Made by a program: the position numbers and the translations under genes. 33,040 nucleotides of DNA from Acidobacteria bacterium 13_1_20CM_3_53_8 (GTDB lineage: Bacteria; Acidobacteriota; Blastocatellia; Pyrinomonadales; Pyrinomonadaceae): the NCBI GenBank assembly GCA_001920415.1, contig MNJR01000003.1, positions 1 through 33,040 of the forward strand, written 5' to 3'. Position 1 is the first letter of the stretch. Every line of letters begins with the position of its first letter. Positions 32,005 through 33,040 of this stretch are shown piece after piece. The notes beneath the pieces were generated by a model. That model was given only the letters and a program-made list of their open reading frames with translations. It had not been told where the DNA came from and did not search any database.

Positions 32005-32934
32005 GTGGCTGAACCAGACTTCGTCCGGCGCGTCGAGACCGTGCGCCACTTTAACAGGTTTTACACGCAGCAGATCGGCATACTGCACGAGGGTTTGTTA
32101 AAGAGTCCGTTCTCGCTAACTGAGGTGCGCGTGCTCTACGAGATCGCGCGACGTGATGAGCCAACGGCGGCAGAACTGAGCAAAGACCTTGGGCTAGACG
32201 CTGGTTACCTGAGCCGCATCCTGCGTGACTTCGTCAAAAAGGGGTTCGTCGAGAAGCGCCCCTCGAAGGAGGATGGAAGACTGTGCCTGCTGCGACTGAC
32301 GAAGAAAGGGCAGAAAGAGTTCGACGCGCTCGACGCGCGCCAGAACGACGAGGTGGGCGCGCTGCTGAATAAGCTGCACCCGCACGAGCACGACCGTCTG
32401 ATCGGGGCGATGCAAACTATTCACGGATTGCTCAACTCGCAGCCTGAACGAAAAGTCCCTTACGTCCTACGGCCCCACCACCCCGGCGACATGGGCTGGG
32501 TCGTACACCGCCACGGCGTCCTGTATTCGCAGGAGTACGGCTGGGACGAGCACTTCGAAGCACTGGTCGCACAAATCGTCGCAGATTTCATCAAGAACTA
32601 CGACCCGAAGCGCGAGCGCTGCTGGATAGCCGAGCGCGATGGCGAGATCGTCGGTTCGGTGTTCTTCGTTAAAAAATCAAAGACGGTGGGGCAACTGCGT
32701 CTACTTCTGGTCGAACCCAAGGCGCGTGGCTTAGGCATAGGCAAGCGGCTGGTTGATGAGTGCATACGCTTCGCACGCCAGGTAGGCTACCGGAAGATTA
32801 TGCTCTGGACAAACGACGTGCTCGATGCAGCCCGTCACATCTACGAACAAGCTGGCTTCCGCCTTGTAAATGAGGAAGCGCACCACAGTTTCGGCCACGA
32901 CCTAGTAGGACAAAACTGGGAGTTGACGCTGTAG
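32005..32934 (+). CDS. MarR-type regulator fused to a GNAT acetyltransferase
   Basis: The 309-residue product joins two modules. Residues 1-145 are a MarR winged helix with TEVRVLYEIARRDEPTAAEL, then LGLDAGYLSRILRDFVKKGF and the wing RPSKEDGRLCLLRLT. Residues 153-309 are a GNAT domain with the acetyl-CoA loop VEPKARGLGIGKRLVDECIR and YEQAGFRLVNEEAHHSFG. Such MarR-GNAT fusions are a known type. The ligand and the acetylated substrate are not predictable here. The start is GTG with AGGAGG about 11 nt upstream. It is divergent from the ECF-VOC pair, with promoter palindromes upstream. The last 106 bp of the window (32935-33040) hold no gene that I can support. Confidence 0.9.
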   Translation: MAEPDFVRRVETVRHFNRFYTQQIGILHEGLLKSPFSLTEVRVLYEIARRDEPTAAELSKDLGLDAGYLSRILRDFVKKGFVEKRPSKEDGRLCLLRLTKKGQKEFDALDARQNDEVGALLNKLHPHEHDRLIGAMQTIHGLLNSQPERKVPYVLRPHHPGDMGWVVHRHGVLYSQEYGWDEHFEALVAQIVADFIKNYDPKRERCWIAERDGEIVGSVFFVKKSKTVGQLRLLLVEPKARGLGIGKRLVDECIRFARQVGYRKIMLWTNDVLDAARHIYEQAGFRLVNEEAHHSFGHDLVGQNWELTL

Positions 32935-33040
32935 GCCGGGCGCGCTTTCGTGTAGCCTGCTTTTACTTTCCTTCGCGCCAAGTTTGAAGAGAGGAAGCCG
33001 AAGAAGCGACAAAGAGGTTTCAATCTAGCGGGATTACCTT

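Noticed and set aside
32841-33023. A 60-codon - strand frame at the right edge.
   Set aside because: Most of it is the complement of the MarR-GNAT 3' end, and the remainder has no start signal or family pattern.

Overview
The window looks like chromosomal DNA of a Gram-negative, moderately GC-rich bacterium. The best guess is Acidobacteriota, probably class Blastocatellia. That placement is an inference from the gene mix: paralogous DUF1570/TPR putative metallopeptidases, a YCF48-repeat secreted protein, a phosphoglucose isomerase of the transaldolase-fusion type, an ECF sigma factor paired with a VOC protein, and intergenic hairpins built from 7-8 bp tandem repeats. No rRNA or other phylogenetic marker confirms it, although partial lepA, dnaX and ffs are present.

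Left part (1-10.8 kb, mostly + strand). It opens with the 3' end of lepA. Next come a small UPF0175 antitoxin gene, a broken PIN-domain toxin and a small unknown gene, then a secreted TPR protein. An SbcC/Rad50-type ATPase follows, overlapped at its end by RNase HI. After that lie a secreted DUF1570/TPR protein and a secreted beta-propeller of YCF48 repeats. A second DUF1570/TPR gene lies in inverted orientation at 11.2-13.1 kb. Both DUF1570 paralogs have the same inverted-repeat element just upstream of their start.

Middle part (13.3-20.6 kb, - strand). This is a sugar-phosphate cluster read as pgi, gnd, zwf, opcA, pgl. It covers glucose-6-phosphate isomerisation and the whole oxidative pentose phosphate branch. 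The gaps between its genes hold a MITE-like element, a cluster of short GC hairpins and a heptamer hairpin. From 20.7 to 23.5 kb there is a less ordinary stretch: a cysteine-rich secreted protein lying between a decayed ORF and the C-terminal remnant of a tyrosine recombinase.

Right part (23.5-33 kb). This holds a small membrane protein gene, dnaX (split by a frameshift that looks like a small deletion), the SRP RNA gene ffs, a secreted unknown protein and tRNA-Ser(GGA). A secreted alpha/beta hydrolase and a DUF1330 gene follow. Next is a two-gene unit in which an ECF sigma factor is fused to ankyrin repeats and sits upstream of a secreted ankyrin protein with the same repeat layout. Then come a second ECF sigma factor overlapping a VOC protein and, divergently, a MarR-GNAT fusion. 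Both sigma genes carry the same 11-bp motif about 50 bp upstream, which suggests autoregulation.

Two features stand out. First, many intergenic gaps hold a long stem-loop whose arms are degenerate tandem repeats of 7-8 bp, with a different unit sequence at different loci, and several of these abut a start codon. Second, the sigma-ankyrin fusion and its exported ankyrin paralog could form an undescribed regulatory pair.
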